A DNA stretch of 64,000 bases from Scandinavium goeteborgense (GCF_003935895.2 NZ_CP054058.1:4259177-4323176), one strand, 5' to 3'. Counted from the first letter of the stretch, positions 20,133 to 38,233 are shown. Numbers and translations: made by a program. Notes: generated by a model from the sequence alone, not told the origin.

Positions 20133-21764
20133 TCAATAATCGTCGCGACCATCATCTTCGTCCGGCTGTTCCATCACGCTGTACGCCACCGCGCAGAACA
20201 GGGAGTTGAGACGCTTCATGTCACCGAGCAGCCCCAGGTGGAGCGAGCTGGTTTCGATACTCTGCACGTTTTGCTGATGCAGCCTGTCGACGTGAGCGTG
20301 TGAGTAACGACGGTTCAGGATGCGGAAGCGGTGCTTGTTCCGGCGCAGACGGCGAGCGCTGTCGACGTCACCGGAGAAGAATACCGACATCGCCAATTGC
20401 AGGTTGCTGAGCAGTTGCTCAAACAGACCATCCAGCTCTTTCAGCCCTTCCACCGAAAACGCCCGGCGCGCAGCCAGGGACTTATCAGCAATCTCACTGC
20501 CCATGCGCTCGATGATGTCGGAAGCCTGTTCAAGGTTCAGCGACATCTCGATGATTTCCGCCCAGCGCCGGGATTCTTCTTCTGCGAGTTCATCCTTCGG
20601 CATCCGCGCCAGATACAGCTTGATAGCGGTGTAGAGTACGTTGACGTCGTCAGCGATTTTGCGCAGCTCTTTCTCTTCGCGCGGCTCACCGTGAATAACC
20701 TTGTGCAGCCCCGCCATCATGTTTTCCATCGCATCACCGATACGCAGCGTTTCACGGGCGGCGTTGGCCAAAGCCAGCGTCGGCGTGTCCAGCGCCGTTG
20801 GATCGAGATGTTTCGGTTTCAGACGTGCATCCAGCTCCGGCACTTCCACGATAATGCGCTTGCAGAAGCGGGCCATCGGCTCGGCGAACGGCACCATCGC
20901 CAGGCAGCGGATCAGGTTGTAGAACACGTGGAAGTAGATAACCAGTTCAGATTTCGCCACCGGCAGGCGGGCCATTACGTCCGCCAGGATGTGGATAAAC
21001 GGCAATACAATCAGGCTACCCACCAGCTTAAACAGCAGGCTGCCGAGCGCCACGCGACGTGCGGCGGCATTGGCGGTGCTGTTGTTGAGCATCGCCAACA
21101 GGCCAGAACCGAGGTTCGCACCAATCACCAGACACAGCGCCACCGGGAACGAAATCACGCCGGTGGCCGTTAACGTGGCGGTCAACAGCACGGCGGCGAG
21201 GCTTGAGTAGGTGATGACTGCAAACAGCGCGCCGATCAGCGCATCGAGCATGATATCGCCGGTCAGCGAGGCGAAAATCACCTGCACGCCATTGGCCTGG
21301 GTTATCGGGTGGACGGCCTGAACAATCAGTTCCAGCGCAAGCAGGATAAGCCCGAGGCCAATCCCCACGCGGCCCAGTTGCCCGGCACGCGTTTGTTTAC
21401 GTCCGAGGAAGAAGATGACGCCGACGAAAATCAGCAGCGGCGACAGCCAGGAGAGATCGAAGGTCAGTACGCGGGCCATTAGCGCGGTACCGACGTCGGC
21501 GCCGAGTACGATGACCAGCGCTGGCGTCAGCGCCACCAGGTCCTGCGCGACAAACGAGGTCACCAGCATGGTGGTGGCATTGCTGCTCTGGACCAGCGCG
21601 GTAACGCCAATGCCCGCACAGAAGGCGAGTGGTTTCTTTTCGACGCTGCGGCTGAGTACGGTACGCAAGCGAGCGCCAAATACGCGCATAACGCCGGTTC
21701 GAACGATATGTGTGCCCCAGACCAGGAGCGCCACAGCGGATAGCAGGTGTAGCAAAGTCAGCAC
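20133..21764 (-). CDS. yjbB: Na+/phosphate cotransporter-family protein YjbB
   Basis: This 543-residue protein has eight or more hydrophobic segments in residues 1-300 with the two inverted Na/Pi-cotransporter repeats (GVTALVQSSNATTMLVTSFV, and the later VITYSSLAAVLLTATLTATG). A C-terminal cytoplasmic PhoU-like helical domain follows (residues about 335-530). In E. coli overexpression of YjbB promotes phosphate export. It is encoded alone between metH and rluF on the same strand. Length equals the E. coli protein. Confidence 0.95.
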   Translation of the reverse strand: MLTLLHLLSAVALLVWGTHIVRTGVMRVFGARLRTVLSRSVEKKPLAFCAGIGVTALVQSSNATTMLVTSFVAQDLVALTPALVIVLGADVGTALMARVLTFDLSWLSPLLIFVGVIFFLGRKQTRAGQLGRVGIGLGLILLALELIVQAVHPITQANGVQVIFASLTGDIMLDALIGALFAVITYSSLAAVLLTATLTATGVISFPVALCLVIGANLGSGLLAMLNNSTANAAARRVALGSLLFKLVGSLIVLPFIHILADVMARLPVAKSELVIYFHVFYNLIRCLAMVPFAEPMARFCKRIIVEVPELDARLKPKHLDPTALDTPTLALANAARETLRIGDAMENMMAGLHKVIHGEPREEKELRKIADDVNVLYTAIKLYLARMPKDELAEEESRRWAEIIEMSLNLEQASDIIERMGSEIADKSLAARRAFSVEGLKELDGLFEQLLSNLQLAMSVFFSGDVDSARRLRRNKHRFRILNRRYSHAHVDRLHQQNVQSIETSSLHLGLLGDMKRLNSLFCAVAYSVMEQPDEDDGRDDY

Positions 21765-21847
21765 GAGTTTGTTTTCTCCTTATCGTTATACGTTTTTATG
21801 GGATCGGCATCCATTTTCAGTATAAGGGTTTAGCGTCAATAAAGAGA

Positions 21848-21870
21848 CAAGGCACCGTGAAGGTGCCTCG
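21848..21870 (-). terminator. Probable terminator of metH
   Basis: GGCACC (21851-21856), GTGAA, GGTGCC (21862-21867) lies 30-50 bases after the metH stop. Read leftward it is followed by TTGTCTCTTT, a moderately T-rich tail. Confidence 0.65.
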
Positions 21871-21902
21871 TTTGTTGTAAGAAATGATGACAGTTTTATG
21901 AC

Positions 21903-25586
<3,684 letters not shown>

Positions 25587-25768
25587 GCGGACTCCCGACA
25601 ACGCTCTTATCAACAAGCCATAGTGGCATATTCAACCACCGTGGAAAAGAGAGCCACACGGAACATGAGAGATGTTCACTACCACTGCTCCGATCAGTTC
25701 TGATAACGGTTGCATTATAATCAAATAAAACGAAAATGATTTCCACGATACAGAATAAGGAGGTCGTC

Positions 25769-26599
25769 ATGGTTGCAACTGTTCCCGCAAAACGTGGCAG
25801 AAAACCCGCCCCTGCCACAGCGGCTCCACAGCCCACCGGCCAGGTACAGTCGCTGACACGCGGCCTGAAGCTGCTGGAGTCGATTGCAGAATCCCATGGC
25901 AGCGTGGCACTGACCGAGCTGGCGCAGCAGGCTGGCCTGCCGAACTCCACCACTCACCGCCTGTTGACCACGATGCAGCAGCTAGGCTTTGTACGTCAGA
26001 CCGGCGATCTGGGTCATTGGACCGTTGGCGCGCACGCCTTCATCGTGGGCAGCAGTTTCCTGCAAAGCCGTAACCTGTTGGCGATTGTGCACCCTATCCT
26101 GCGCAAGCTGATGGATGACTCCGGTGAAACGGTGAACCTGGCGGTGCTCGACCAGAGTGACCATCAGGCGATCATCATCGACCAGGTGCAATGTACGCAG
26201 CTGATGCGCATGTCTGCGCCGATTGGCGGCAAGCTGCCGATGCACGCGTCAGGCGCCGGGAAGGCGTTTTTATCTCAGTTGACCGATGAGCAAGTGAGCG
26301 GGTTGCTGCACCGTAAAGGGCTGCACGCCTACACGCACGCTACCCTGGTTTCGCCGGTACATCTGAAGGAAGATTTGGCACAGATTCGCAAGCGCGGCTA
26401 CTCGTTTGATGACGAAGAGCACGCGCTAGGCCTGCGTTGCGTGGCGGCGTGTATTTACGATGAGCATCGCGAACCGTTTGCCGCCATCTCCATTTCCGGG
26501 CCGATTTCGCGGATTACCGACGATCGCGTGACCGAGCTTGGAGCGCTGGTGATTAAGGCGGCTAAAGAAGTGACGCTGGCATATGGTGGAACGCGTTAA
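25769..26599 (+). CDS. iclR: Transcriptional repressor IclR of the glyoxylate shunt
   Basis: Starting at the ATG at 25769 (AAGGAGG at 25757-25763) gives 276 residues, MVATVPAKRGRKPAPATA. An in-frame ATG at 25736 lacks such a site. The N-terminal winged helix (SVALTELAQQAGLPNSTTHR, then LLTTMQQLGF) binds DNA. The C-terminal GAF-like effector domain contains PIGGKLPMHASGAGKAF and LGLRCVAACIYDEHREPFAA; in E. coli it binds glyoxylate or pyruvate. It should repress aceBAK and itself. It is separated from aceK by a repeat and a bidirectional terminator, and divergent from metH across 182 bp. Confidence 0.98.
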   Translation: MVATVPAKRGRKPAPATAAPQPTGQVQSLTRGLKLLESIAESHGSVALTELAQQAGLPNSTTHRLLTTMQQLGFVRQTGDLGHWTVGAHAFIVGSSFLQSRNLLAIVHPILRKLMDDSGETVNLAVLDQSDHQAIIIDQVQCTQLMRMSAPIGGKLPMHASGAGKAFLSQLTDEQVSGLLHRKGLHAYTHATLVSPVHLKEDLAQIRKRGYSFDDEEHALGLRCVAACIYDEHREPFAAISISGPISRITDDRVTELGALVIKAAKEVTLAYGGTR

Positions 26600-26611
26600 G
26601 ACGGGTGCGGC

Positions 26612-26652
26612 CTGATGCCCTCTCCCCAGCACTCTCCCACGGGGAGAGGGAG
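26612..26652. repeat. CCCTCTCCCC hairpin repeat downstream of iclR
   Basis: CCCTCTCCCC (26618-26627) pairs perfectly with GGGGAGAGGG (26641-26650), with a second CTCTCCC inside the loop. The upstream CTGATGCCCTCTCCC matches the copy at about 10889-10903. It is another member of the intergenic hairpin family. Confidence 0.75.
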
Positions 26653-26661
26653 AAAACACTA

Positions 26662-26692
26662 AAAACGGGAACCCAAAGGTTCCCGTTTTACT
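26662..26692. terminator. Bidirectional terminator between iclR and aceK
   Basis: AAAACGGGAACC (26662-26673), CAAA, GGTTCCCGTTTT (26678-26689) has a perfect 12-bp stem including A/T flanks. It is placed between convergent iclR and aceBAK. Confidence 0.92.
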
Positions 26693-26693
26693 T

Positions 26694-28415
26694 TTACCTC
26701 CGCAGGCCAAAACGTTGTCGCTTCCGGTAGGCAAAAACATCTTCCACGTGCCCGTCCCGAATACGCGTTTGCAGGCCACGCCAGTAGTCTGCGCGTAGCA
26801 GGTCGGCGTGCATTTCCTCAAACAACGGCCCAATACGGGCGTCGGCACACAGCCAATGGCGAAACTCTTCCGGGAAAACGTCGCCTGGCGAGACGCTGTA
26901 CCACGGCTCGCTGGCGAGCTCATCTTCCGGGTAACGCGGCGGCGGGATGTCGCGGAAATTCACTTCCGTCATGTAGCAAATTTCATCGTAATCATAAAAG
27001 ACCACCCGACCGTGGCGGGTGACGCCAAAGTTTTTAAAAAGCATGTCGCCGGGGAAAATATTGGCTGCCGCCAGCTGGCGAATGGCGTTCCCGTACTCTT
27101 CCACAGCATCGCGTAACTGCTGGCCGTTGACCCGTTCAAGCCACAGATTGAGCGGCACCATCCGCCGTTCAATGTAGAGATGACTGATGGCGATGCGTTC
27201 CCCGAGATCGTTGATTTTTTGCGGAACTTCCTGCCACAATAAATCGAGTAGCGCGGGGGAAATTTGCCGTTTTTCCAGCACAAAGTTTTCAAACTCCTGC
27301 GTGTCGGCCATTCGCCCCACGCGGTCATGTTCTTTGACCAGCTGATAACAGGCCCGCACGTGCGCCGCATTCATCTCTTTTTGCGGCGCAAACCTGTCTT
27401 TGATGACCTTAAATACCCGGTCAAAACCAGGCAGCGTGAAGACCAGCATCACCATGCCGCGTATGCCCGGTGCTTCGATGAACTGCTCTTCTGTTTGGCG
27501 AATATAGGTCAGATACTCGCGATAGCTTTCCGTTTTGCCATGCTTCTGGCAGCCAATCGCCATGTACAGCTCAGCGGTGGTTTTGCCCGGCAGTATTTCC
27601 CGCAGCCATTCGACTAATGCCGCCGGGAGCGGGGCATAAACCATGAAATAGGAGCGAGCGAAACCAAAGACAATGCTGGCCTCCGCGCTGGTCGTCAGAC
27701 AGGTATCAACGAATAACTCGCCTTCTTCGCTGCGATGCACTGGCATTAGTAGCGGTACGATGCCTTCTGGCGTGTACAGCCTGGCAACCAGCCAGGCCGC
27801 TTTATTGCGATAAAACAGCTCGTTCGCCACCTGTAGATGCGATTCGCGTAAAACGTCTGCCCCAAATTCGTCCGTCAGATGCGCCACGATATATCCCACG
27901 TCACGCGCTTTATCCTGCCACGGCAGACGCAGCGGCAGGTCCGTCAGCATTTGGTTGAGCAGTGCCTCCCAGCCGTTATCCGGGTAGAAATCTTTCGCCA
28001 GCGGGCGAGGAATGGCGCGAAAGCGGCGCTCCGGCTGAGAGCTGAAAATAAAAAGCCGCTCGGGAGTCAGCGAGCGGTGGTCAAATAACCGACAATACAC
28101 AGAGTTAAAAAAGCTTTCGGCAATTTCAAAGCGAGGGTAATCAGGCAGCAGCGCGGTGTAATGTTCTTTCACCCGCAGCAAAAAAGCCGCATCCGGACTT
28201 TTACCTTCCGTGATACAACGCAGCTGCTCCACGACCAGGCCCACATGATGGTCGTACAGATGAATACGCTGCTTCATCGCCTGTTGTACCGCGTGCCAGT
28301 CTGCCTGTTCGAAACGCTGTTGCGCCCCGGAAGTGACTTCCAGAAAGCGGCCATACTGCGCGTCGAATCCTTGCAGAATAGTTTGAGCGATTAACAGTTC
28401 GAGGCCACGCGTCAT
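26694..28415 (-). CDS. aceK: Isocitrate dehydrogenase kinase/phosphatase
   Basis: The ATG at 28415 gives 573 residues ([18 protein letters not shown]). GGAG six bases upstream favours it over the ATG at 28421, which would abut the GGAG. AceK phosphorylates and dephosphorylates isocitrate dehydrogenase, setting the split between the TCA cycle and the glyoxylate shunt. Visible landmarks are [20 protein letters not shown] (ATP-lysine region), [20 protein letters not shown] (nucleotide-binding loop), [20 protein letters not shown] (catalytic and metal Asp) and [12 protein letters not shown]. It is third in aceBAK; the 51-bp gap to aceA contains a hairpin, fitting the low aceK expression known in E. 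coli. Confidence 0.98.
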   Translation of the reverse strand: MTRGLELLIAQTILQGFDAQYGRFLEVTSGAQQRFEQADWHAVQQAMKQRIHLYDHHVGLVVEQLRCITEGKSPDAAFLLRVKEHYTALLPDYPRFEIAESFFNSVYCRLFDHRSLTPERLFIFSSQPERRFRAIPRPLAKDFYPDNGWEALLNQMLTDLPLRLPWQDKARDVGYIVAHLTDEFGADVLRESHLQVANELFYRNKAAWLVARLYTPEGIVPLLMPVHRSEEGELFVDTCLTTSAEASIVFGFARSYFMVYAPLPAALVEWLREILPGKTTAELYMAIGCQKHGKTESYREYLTYIRQTEEQFIEAPGIRGMVMLVFTLPGFDRVFKVIKDRFAPQKEMNAAHVRACYQLVKEHDRVGRMADTQEFENFVLEKRQISPALLDLLWQEVPQKINDLGERIAISHLYIERRMVPLNLWLERVNGQQLRDAVEEYGNAIRQLAAANIFPGDMLFKNFGVTRHGRVVFYDYDEICYMTEVNFRDIPPPRYPEDELASEPWYSVSPGDVFPEEFRHWLCADARIGPLFEEMHADLLRADYWRGLQTRIRDGHVEDVFAYRKRQRFGLRR

Positions 28416-28436
28416 CTGCATCTCCGTTGTGATTTT

Positions 28437-28460
28437 CCTCTCTCCCCGCAGGAAGAGAGG
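28437..28460. repeat. Hairpin in the aceA-aceK gap
   Basis: CCTCTCT (28437-28443) and AGAGAGG (28454-28460) form a stem that can extend over a small bulge. The E. coli aceA-aceK gap also holds REP-like structures that uncouple aceK from aceA expression. This copy belongs to the CCTCTC/GAGAGG family of this genome. Confidence 0.65.
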
Positions 28461-28466
28461 ACAAAG

Positions 28467-29771
28467 TCAGAACTGCGATTCTTCAGTCGATCCCGTCAGG
28501 GCAGTGACGGATGAAGCGCCGCCCTGAATGATGGTCGTGACCTTGTCGAAATATCCCGTGCCCACTTCCTGCTGATGCGAGACGAAGGTGTAGCCCTGTT
28601 GGCCCGATTCGAACTCCGGCTGCTGCACTTTTTCGACGTAGTGGCGCATCCCTTCGCCCTGCGCGTAAGCGTGGGCCAGGTCGAACATGCTGAACCACAT
28701 GCTGTGAATGCCGGCGAGGGTGATGAACTGGTATTTGTAGCCCATCTCCGACAGCTGCTGCTGGAAGCTGGCGATGGTTTTATCGTCCAGATTCTTCTTC
28801 CAGTTAAACGAGGGTGAGCAGTTGTAGGCCAGCAGTTTGCCTGGATATTTCGCGTGGATAGCCTCGGCGAAGCGGCGAGCCAAATCGAGGTCCGGCGTGG
28901 AAGTTTCACACCACACCAAATCGGCATACGGTGCGTAAGCCAGCCCGCGGCTGATCGCCTGCTCGATGCCCGCGCGGGTACGGTAGAACCCTTCGCTGGT
29001 GCGTTCGCCGGTGACAAACTCGCTGTCATACGGGTCACAGTCGGAGGTGATCAAGTCGGCAGCATCGGCATCGGTACGGGCAATCAGCAGCGTCGGCACG
29101 CCCAGTACGTCAGCAGCCAGACGCGCAGCAACCAGTTTTTGAATCGCTTCCTGGGTCGGTACCAACACTTTGCCGCCCATGTGTCCGCATTTTTTCACCG
29201 AGGCCAGCTGATCTTCAAAGTGCACGGCTGCCGCACCCGCTTCAATCATCGACTTCATCAGTTCGAACGCATTAAGCACGCCGCCAAATCCGGCTTCTGC
29301 ATCGGCGACGATCGGCAGGAAATAGTCGATATAGCGAGGATCATTTGGTTCAATGCCCGACGCCCATTGGATCTGATCCGCACGACGAAATGTGTTGTTG
29401 ATCCGATCCACCACCGATGGCACCGAGTTAGCCGGATACAGCGATTGATCCGGGTACATGCTCGAGGCCAGGTTGGCATCTGCCGCAACCTGCCAGCCGG
29501 ACAGATACACGGCTTCAATCCCCGCTTTCGCCTGCTGCAGCGCTTGTCCGCCAGTCAGCGCTCCGAGGCTGTTCACGTAGCCCTTTTTGGCGTCGCCGTG
29601 CAATAGGCGCCACATTTTCGCCGCGCCGTGCTGCGCTAGCGTGCATTCCGGATTCACCGAGCCGCGTAATTTCACCACCTCTTCCGCACTGTACGGACGG
29701 CGAATGCCTTTCCAGCGTGGGTTGGTCCATTCCTGTTTGATCTCTTCGATTTGTTGGGTACGGGTTTTCAT
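28467..29771 (-). CDS. aceA: Isocitrate lyase
   Basis: The ATG at 29771 gives 434 residues, the usual length; the in-frame start at 29786 adds only MEPLP. The enzyme splits isocitrate into glyoxylate and succinate. The signature [19 protein letters not shown] holds the catalytic Cys near residue 195. Metal and substrate residues lie in [20 protein letters not shown] and [15 protein letters not shown]. The C-terminal TGSTEESQF is the conserved tail. It lies 32 bp after aceB in the IclR-controlled operon. Confidence 0.99.
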   Translation of the reverse strand: MKTRTQQIEEIKQEWTNPRWKGIRRPYSAEEVVKLRGSVNPECTLAQHGAAKMWRLLHGDAKKGYVNSLGALTGGQALQQAKAGIEAVYLSGWQVAADANLASSMYPDQSLYPANSVPSVVDRINNTFRRADQIQWASGIEPNDPRYIDYFLPIVADAEAGFGGVLNAFELMKSMIEAGAAAVHFEDQLASVKKCGHMGGKVLVPTQEAIQKLVAARLAADVLGVPTLLIARTDADAADLITSDCDPYDSEFVTGERTSEGFYRTRAGIEQAISRGLAYAPYADLVWCETSTPDLDLARRFAEAIHAKYPGKLLAYNCSPSFNWKKNLDDKTIASFQQQLSEMGYKYQFITLAGIHSMWFSMFDLAHAYAQGEGMRHYVEKVQQPEFESGQQGYTFVSHQQEVGTGYFDKVTTIIQGGASSVTALTGSTEESQF

Positions 29772-29803
29772 TGGCAGAGGCTCCATTTTTATTATTGGGT
29801 GGG

Positions 29804-31405
29804 TTAGGCCAGCAGGCGGTAGCCGGGCAGTGTTAAGAAATCGACGAGTTCTTCGGAGGTGGTGATTTGCTCCATCAGGCGCGCCGCTTCATCGAAGCGA
29901 CCACTGCTGAAGCGGTGTTCGCCGAGTTCGTCCTGCACAACCCGCAGCTCTTCAGCCAGCATCTGGCGGAACAGCGCTTTGGTCACTGGCGTGCCGTTGT
30001 TGAGCGTCTTCTGGTGATGGATCCACTGCCAGATAGAGGTGCGGGAGATTTCTGCCGTCGCGGCATCTTCCATCAGGCCGTAAATCGGTACGCAGCCGTT
30101 GCCGGAGATCCACGCTTCGATGTACTGCACGGCCACACGGATGTTGGCGCGCATGCCTTCTTCAGTACGTTCACCGTCGCATGGCGCCAGAAGCTGCTCA
30201 GCAGTAATCGGTGCATCGTCATCACGAGTCAAGAAGAGCTGGTTTGGGTGGTCGCCCAGCACCTCGTTAAACACTGCCATCGCCGTATCTGCGAGGCCAG
30301 GATGCGCAATCCATGTGCCGTCATGACCGTTGTTGGCTTCGAGCGCTTTATCCGCCCTCACTTTGTTGAGCACCTGCGTATTGCGCCCGGCGTCTTTACT
30401 CGGGATAAACGCCGCCATGCCGCCCATCGCAAACGCCCCGCGTTTATGACAGGTTTTGATCAGCAAGCGCGAATAAGCGCTGAGGAAAGGCTTGTCCATC
30501 GTGACCATTTGTCTGTCTGGCAGCACGCGGTCTGGATGATTTTTCAACGTTTTGATATAGCTGAAAATGTAATCCCAGCGCCCGCAGTTCAGACCGACGA
30601 TATGGTCACGCAGCGCATGCAGGATTTCATCCATCTGAAATACCGCCGGGAGCGTTTCAATCAGCAACGTGGCTTTGATGGTGCCGCGCGGCAGGTCGAA
30701 ACGGTCTTCAGTAAAGCTGAACACTTCACTCCACCAGGCCGCTTCCTGCCAGGCCTGGGTTTTCGGCAGATAAAAATAAGGGCCGCTGCCTTTTGCGAGC
30801 AGGTTTTTATGGTTGTGGAAGAAGTAGAGCGCGAAATCAAACAGGCTTCCTGGAATGGATTCTCCGCGCCAGGTCACATGCTTCTCTGGCAGATGAAGCC
30901 CGCGAACCCGACACACCAGCACCGCCGGATCCGGCCCCAGCTGATAAATCTTCCCGGCTTCATTGGTGTGACTGATAACGCCGTCAACCGCATCGCGCAG
31001 GTTGATTTGCCCGTCGATAACTTTATCCCAGTTCGGCGCCAGCGAATCTTCAAAATCCGCCATAAACACTTTTACGTTAGCATTCAGCGCATTGATGACC
31101 ATTTTGCGCTCGACGGGACCGGTGATCTCCACCCGACGGTCGAGAAGATCCTGAGGAATGCCCCGTATTTTCCACTCTGAATTTCTAATGGAAGCAGTTT
31201 CCGAAATGAAATTAGGAAGTTGACCATTATCGATATTTTGCTGTTGCTGAATACGTGCGGCCAACAGTTTGTTGCGCTTTGGTGTGAACCGGGAAACCAG
31301 TTCATTGAGAAATTCGATCGCTTCTGGGGTCAGGATCTGCTGTTCCTGTTCGCCAAACGGCTGGCTGAAGGCCAGTTCTTCTGCGGTTGTTGCCTGTTGT
31401 GTCAT
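29804..31405 (-). CDS. aceB: Malate synthase A
   Basis: The ATG at 31405 gives 533 residues ([20 protein letters not shown]), matching malate synthase A; the reading from 31453 adds 16 residues that overlap promoter-like DNA. It condenses glyoxylate with acetyl-CoA to malate. Visible sites include [20 protein letters not shown] (acidic metal ligands), [20 protein letters not shown] and [40 protein letters not shown] carries the late catalytic region. It is first in aceBAK, with an IclR-type operator about 120 bp upstream. Confidence 0.99.
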   Translation of the reverse strand: MTQQATTAEELAFSQPFGEQEQQILTPEAIEFLNELVSRFTPKRNKLLAARIQQQQNIDNGQLPNFISETASIRNSEWKIRGIPQDLLDRRVEITGPVERKMVINALNANVKVFMADFEDSLAPNWDKVIDGQINLRDAVDGVISHTNEAGKIYQLGPDPAVLVCRVRGLHLPEKHVTWRGESIPGSLFDFALYFFHNHKNLLAKGSGPYFYLPKTQAWQEAAWWSEVFSFTEDRFDLPRGTIKATLLIETLPAVFQMDEILHALRDHIVGLNCGRWDYIFSYIKTLKNHPDRVLPDRQMVTMDKPFLSAYSRLLIKTCHKRGAFAMGGMAAFIPSKDAGRNTQVLNKVRADKALEANNGHDGTWIAHPGLADTAMAVFNEVLGDHPNQLFLTRDDDAPITAEQLLAPCDGERTEEGMRANIRVAVQYIEAWISGNGCVPIYGLMEDAATAEISRTSIWQWIHHQKTLNNGTPVTKALFRQMLAEELRVVQDELGEHRFSSGRFDEAARLMEQITTSEELVDFLTLPGYRLLA

Positions 31406-31509
31406 TGCGCGGCTCCTCGTCGTTGATCCAAAGTCACTTCCCAAAACCAACAATGATCGTTGTCTGGTTTTCGTTCAGTTCAATTAAGCCTACGCAATAA
31501 TTAATCAAA

Positions 31510-31545
31510 ATCAAAAACAATTTCCATTTTTAAATGGAATGTAAT
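31510..31545 (-). promoter_or_regulatory. Putative IclR operator upstream of aceBAK
   Basis: A near-perfect palindrome, TTCCATTT, TT, AAATGGAA (31522-31539), is embedded in an AT-rich tract. Read on the minus strand, TGGAAATTGTTTTTGATTTT closely resembles the known E. coli aceB operator/promoter region bound by IclR. It lies about 105-135 bp upstream of the aceB start. Confidence 0.7.
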
Positions 31546-31603
31546 TTAACATGCTGATAATTATCATATTAAAGTTTATTCGTCATTTGGTTTTGTTTTC
31601 GGA

Positions 31604-31628
31604 AATAAAAAAGGCACCCGTAGGTGCC
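31604..31628 (-). terminator. Intrinsic terminator of metA
   Basis: GGCACC (31613-31618), CGTA, GGTGCC (31623-31628). On the minus strand a run of T follows (A-run at 31607-31612). It lies 44 bases past the metA stop. Confidence 0.88.
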
Positions 31629-31672
31629 TGATCTGGTGTGCTGAATCGCTTTACGATCTCATAAACGGGAGA

Positions 31673-32602
31673 TTACTCCAGCGTCGGATTCATATGACGC
31701 AGATCGTATGGTGTTATCTGGTAGACGTAATAGTTCAGCCAGTTGATGAACAACAGGTTGCCGTGGCTACGCCAGGTCGCTCGCGGTTTATTTTGTGGAT
31801 CGTTTTTAGGAAAGTAGTTGTACGGTACGTCCGGGGAAAGCCCGGCTTCCTCGTCACGGAAAAACTCACCGGCAAGGGTGTGTGCATCGTATTCCGGATG
31901 TCCGGTGACGAAAGCAATCCGCTTGTCTTTGCTGGCAAACAGGTAAGCGTCTCCGTCTTCCGTTTCCGCCAATATTTCGAGGTCTGTGTAATCACGGATC
32001 AACGCCGCAGGGAAATCGGCGTAGCGGGAATGCGGGGCCAGGAACGAGTCATCAAAACCCCGAGTCAGCAAGGCATGCGGGTGCAGAATGTGATGTTCAT
32101 ATACGCCAGAGAGCTTATCAGAGCGGGTTTGTTTGGGAATGCCATACAAAATATTCAGTGCGGCCTGAACGGCCCAACAGACGAACAGCGTTGAAGTAAC
32201 GTGATCTTTTGCCCACTCGAGTACCTGTTTTATCTGCGGCCAGTAGGCGACATCGTTGAATTCGACCAGACCCAGCGGGGCGCCAGTGACAATCAGACCA
32301 TCGTAATTGTCATCACAAATGTCTTCGAAATTGCAGTAGAAATTATTGAGGTGCTCGACCGGTGTATTACGGGATTCACGTGCATCAATGCGTAGCAGCT
32401 GGACATCTACCTGTAGCGGTGAGTTCGACAGCAGACGAAGAAACTGGTTTTCCGTCTCGATCTTTTTCGGCATCAGATTAAGGATCAGCACCTTCAGCGG
32501 GCGAATTTCCTGGTTGGTGGCACGCGATGCCGTCATCACAAAGACGTTCTCATCACGCAAGAAATTGACGGCCGGTAGCTCGTCCAGCACCCGAATCGGC
32601 AT
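31673..32602 (-). CDS. metA: Homoserine O-succinyltransferase
   Basis: This 309-residue enzyme is the first committed step of methionine synthesis, transferring succinyl from succinyl-CoA to homoserine. It belongs to the glutamine-amidotransferase-like MetA family. The catalytic Cys lies in [20 protein letters not shown] (near residue 142), and the His-Glu pair is in [13 protein letters not shown] (near 235-237). [20 protein letters not shown] is also conserved. It starts [15 protein letters not shown] and is preceded by four tandem met boxes, so MetJ repression is expected. MetA is known for thermal instability in E. coli. Confidence 0.98.
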   Translation of the reverse strand: MPIRVLDELPAVNFLRDENVFVMTASRATNQEIRPLKVLILNLMPKKIETENQFLRLLSNSPLQVDVQLLRIDARESRNTPVEHLNNFYCNFEDICDDNYDGLIVTGAPLGLVEFNDVAYWPQIKQVLEWAKDHVTSTLFVCWAVQAALNILYGIPKQTRSDKLSGVYEHHILHPHALLTRGFDDSFLAPHSRYADFPAALIRDYTDLEILAETEDGDAYLFASKDKRIAFVTGHPEYDAHTLAGEFFRDEEAGLSPDVPYNYFPKNDPQNKPRATWRSHGNLLFINWLNYYVYQITPYDLRHMNPTLE

Positions 32603-32621
32603 AACCTTATTACCTCACAGC

Positions 32622-32653
32622 ATACGTTTACACGTTTAGACATCCAGATAGCT
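32622..32653 (-). promoter_or_regulatory. Four tandem met boxes (MetJ operator) upstream of metA
   Basis: Read on the minus strand, four contiguous 8-mers are AGCTATCT, GGATGTCT, AAACGTGT and AAACGTAT. Each is a variant of the MetJ consensus AGACGTCT, with exact 8-bp periodicity. They lie 20-51 bp before the metA ATG and should overlap the promoter or leader, giving methionine-dependent repression. Confidence 0.82.
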
Positions 32654-32825
32654 GAAGATAACCAGGAATAAGTGAAATGTCGAGTCCGCATGTGAAAGGT
32701 GAGAAAGTTTCATGGCTGCTACGGCCCGTAGGATCGGCCGTTGAAGGAAGAATAGGCAATAAAATGATGGGTTTTGTGCCAGAAAGGCTTGTGGATAACG
32801 CTGTGGACAGGCTGCGCATAAACGC

Positions 32826-32858
32826 AAAAAACCCCGGCCTTTCGGTCGGGGTTTCTTA
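32826..32858 (-). terminator. Terminator of the rRNA operon
   Basis: On the minus strand AACCCCGACC, GAAA, GGCCGGGGTT forms a strong stem with one A-C mismatch, followed by a run of T (A-run at 32826-32831). It ends the rRNA operon shortly after 5S. The 32654-32825 stretch beyond it contains no gene, only an exact DnaA-box 9-mer at 32790-32798. Confidence 0.9.
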
Positions 32859-32866
32859 CTTGTTTG

Positions 32867-32985
32867 ATGCCTGGCAGTTCCCTACTCTCGCATGGGAGAC
32901 CCCACACTACCATCGGCGCTACGGCGTTTCACTTCTGAGTTCGGCATGGGGTCAGGTGGGACCACCGCGCTGTTGCCGCCAGGCA
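32867..32985 (-). rRNA. rrf: 5S ribosomal RNA
   Basis: On the minus strand the gene begins TGCCTGGCGGCAACAGCGCG and ends CTGCCAGGCAT, pairing its termini as in all enterobacterial 5S rRNAs. Length is about 119 nt. The internal CGCCGATGGTAGTGTGGGGT block is identical to E. coli. It is the last gene of the 16S-tRNA-23S-5S operon. Confidence 0.97.
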
Positions 32986-33079
32986 AATTCTGTTTACCAA
33001 CACACCCTTCAGGGTCTGTCAGTTAATCTGTTTCAAGCTGAATATCGTGTCTCTCACGCCAAAACATCTTCGGCGTTGT

Positions 33080-35975
<2,896 letters not shown>

Positions 35976-36208
35976 TCACAACCCGAAGATGTTTCTTTCG
36001 ATTCATCATCGACTTGCAATAATTTGAGAGACTCGAACACACCGTATTTTCCTTTCTTATTACGGAGAAAGGAAACAGTGTGTCGTTTCAATTTTCAGCT
36101 TGATCCAGATTTTTAAAGAGCAAATATCTCAAACATGACTCACCGCTTACGCAGTAAAATCAGTTTTGAGATAGGGAGGCCGGCGACTTTCACTCACAAA
36201 CCAGCAAG

Positions 36209-36283
36209 TGGCGTCCCCTAGGGGATTCGAACCCCTGTTACCGCCGTGAAAGGGCGGTGTCCTGGCCTCTAGACGAAGGGGAC
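36209..36283 (-). tRNA. gltT: tRNA-Glu (anticodon UUC) in the 16S-23S spacer
   Basis: The cloverleaf is clear: acceptor GTCCCCT/AGGGGAC, D arm GTCTAGAGGCCAGGAC, anticodon stem-loop CCGCCCTTTCACGGCGG with TTC, T arm AGGGGTTCGAATCCCCT, and encoded GCCA. Total 75 nt; the E. coli gene as I recall it has one more C in the D loop (GAGGCCCAGG). The E. coli operon at this chromosomal place (next to purH) also carries tRNA-Glu. The symbol is by analogy; numbering of glt genes varies. Confidence 0.95.
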
Positions 36284-36368
36284 ACTGAAGTCTCAATCGC
36301 AAGACGCCTTGCTTCTCTACATCTATCAGACAATCTGTGTGGACACTACAAAGGCAGGTTCTTTAAGG

Positions 36369-37910
<1,542 letters not shown>

Positions 37911-38045
37911 AAGTTTGATGCTCATGAATTAAACTTCGTAATGAATTACGTATGTTCACTCATAAGACTTGGTATTCTATTTAGCGTCTTTCGACGTTTA
38001 AGAATCCATGTCACTTTGAGTGCCCACACAGATTGTCTGATAAAT

Positions 38046-38057
38046 TGTTAAAGAGCA
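38046..38057 (-). promoter_or_regulatory. boxA antitermination site in the rRNA leader
   Basis: On the minus strand TGCTCTTTAACA is the classic boxA of rRNA leaders, bound by NusB-NusE. A similar AAAGAGCA appears in the tRNA-23S spacer near 36115-36122. Confidence 0.85.
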
Positions 38058-38096
38058 GTAAGTTACGCGCTTTCGCTTGCTAACTCGAGGTGGCGT

Positions 38097-38124
38097 ATAT
38101 TACGCTTTCCTCTTTCAGAGTCAA
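38097..38124 (-). promoter_or_regulatory. rRNA promoter P2
   Basis: Minus strand TTGACT (complement of 38119-38124), 16-bp spacer, TAATAT (complement of 38097-38102), followed by ACGCCACCTCG, a GC-rich discriminator. It lies about 190 bp before the mature 16S end. Confidence 0.85.
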
Positions 38125-38205
38125 CCCTTAATTTCAGGATTTTTAACTCTCATCGCCGCCGGTACACTGTGAAGTTGTTCACATGTTCCGTGTCGATGGA
38201 GGCGC

Positions 38206-38233
38206 ATTATAGGGAGTTCTGATGGCACCGCAA
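38206..38233 (-). promoter_or_regulatory. rRNA promoter P1
   Basis: Minus strand TTGCGG (complement of 38228-38233), 16-bp spacer, TATAAT (complement of 38206-38211), then GCGCCTCC, the GC-rich discriminator typical of stringently controlled P1. The AT-rich stretch immediately upstream (38235-38265) fits an UP element. Fis sites further upstream could not be fixed by eye. Confidence 0.88.
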
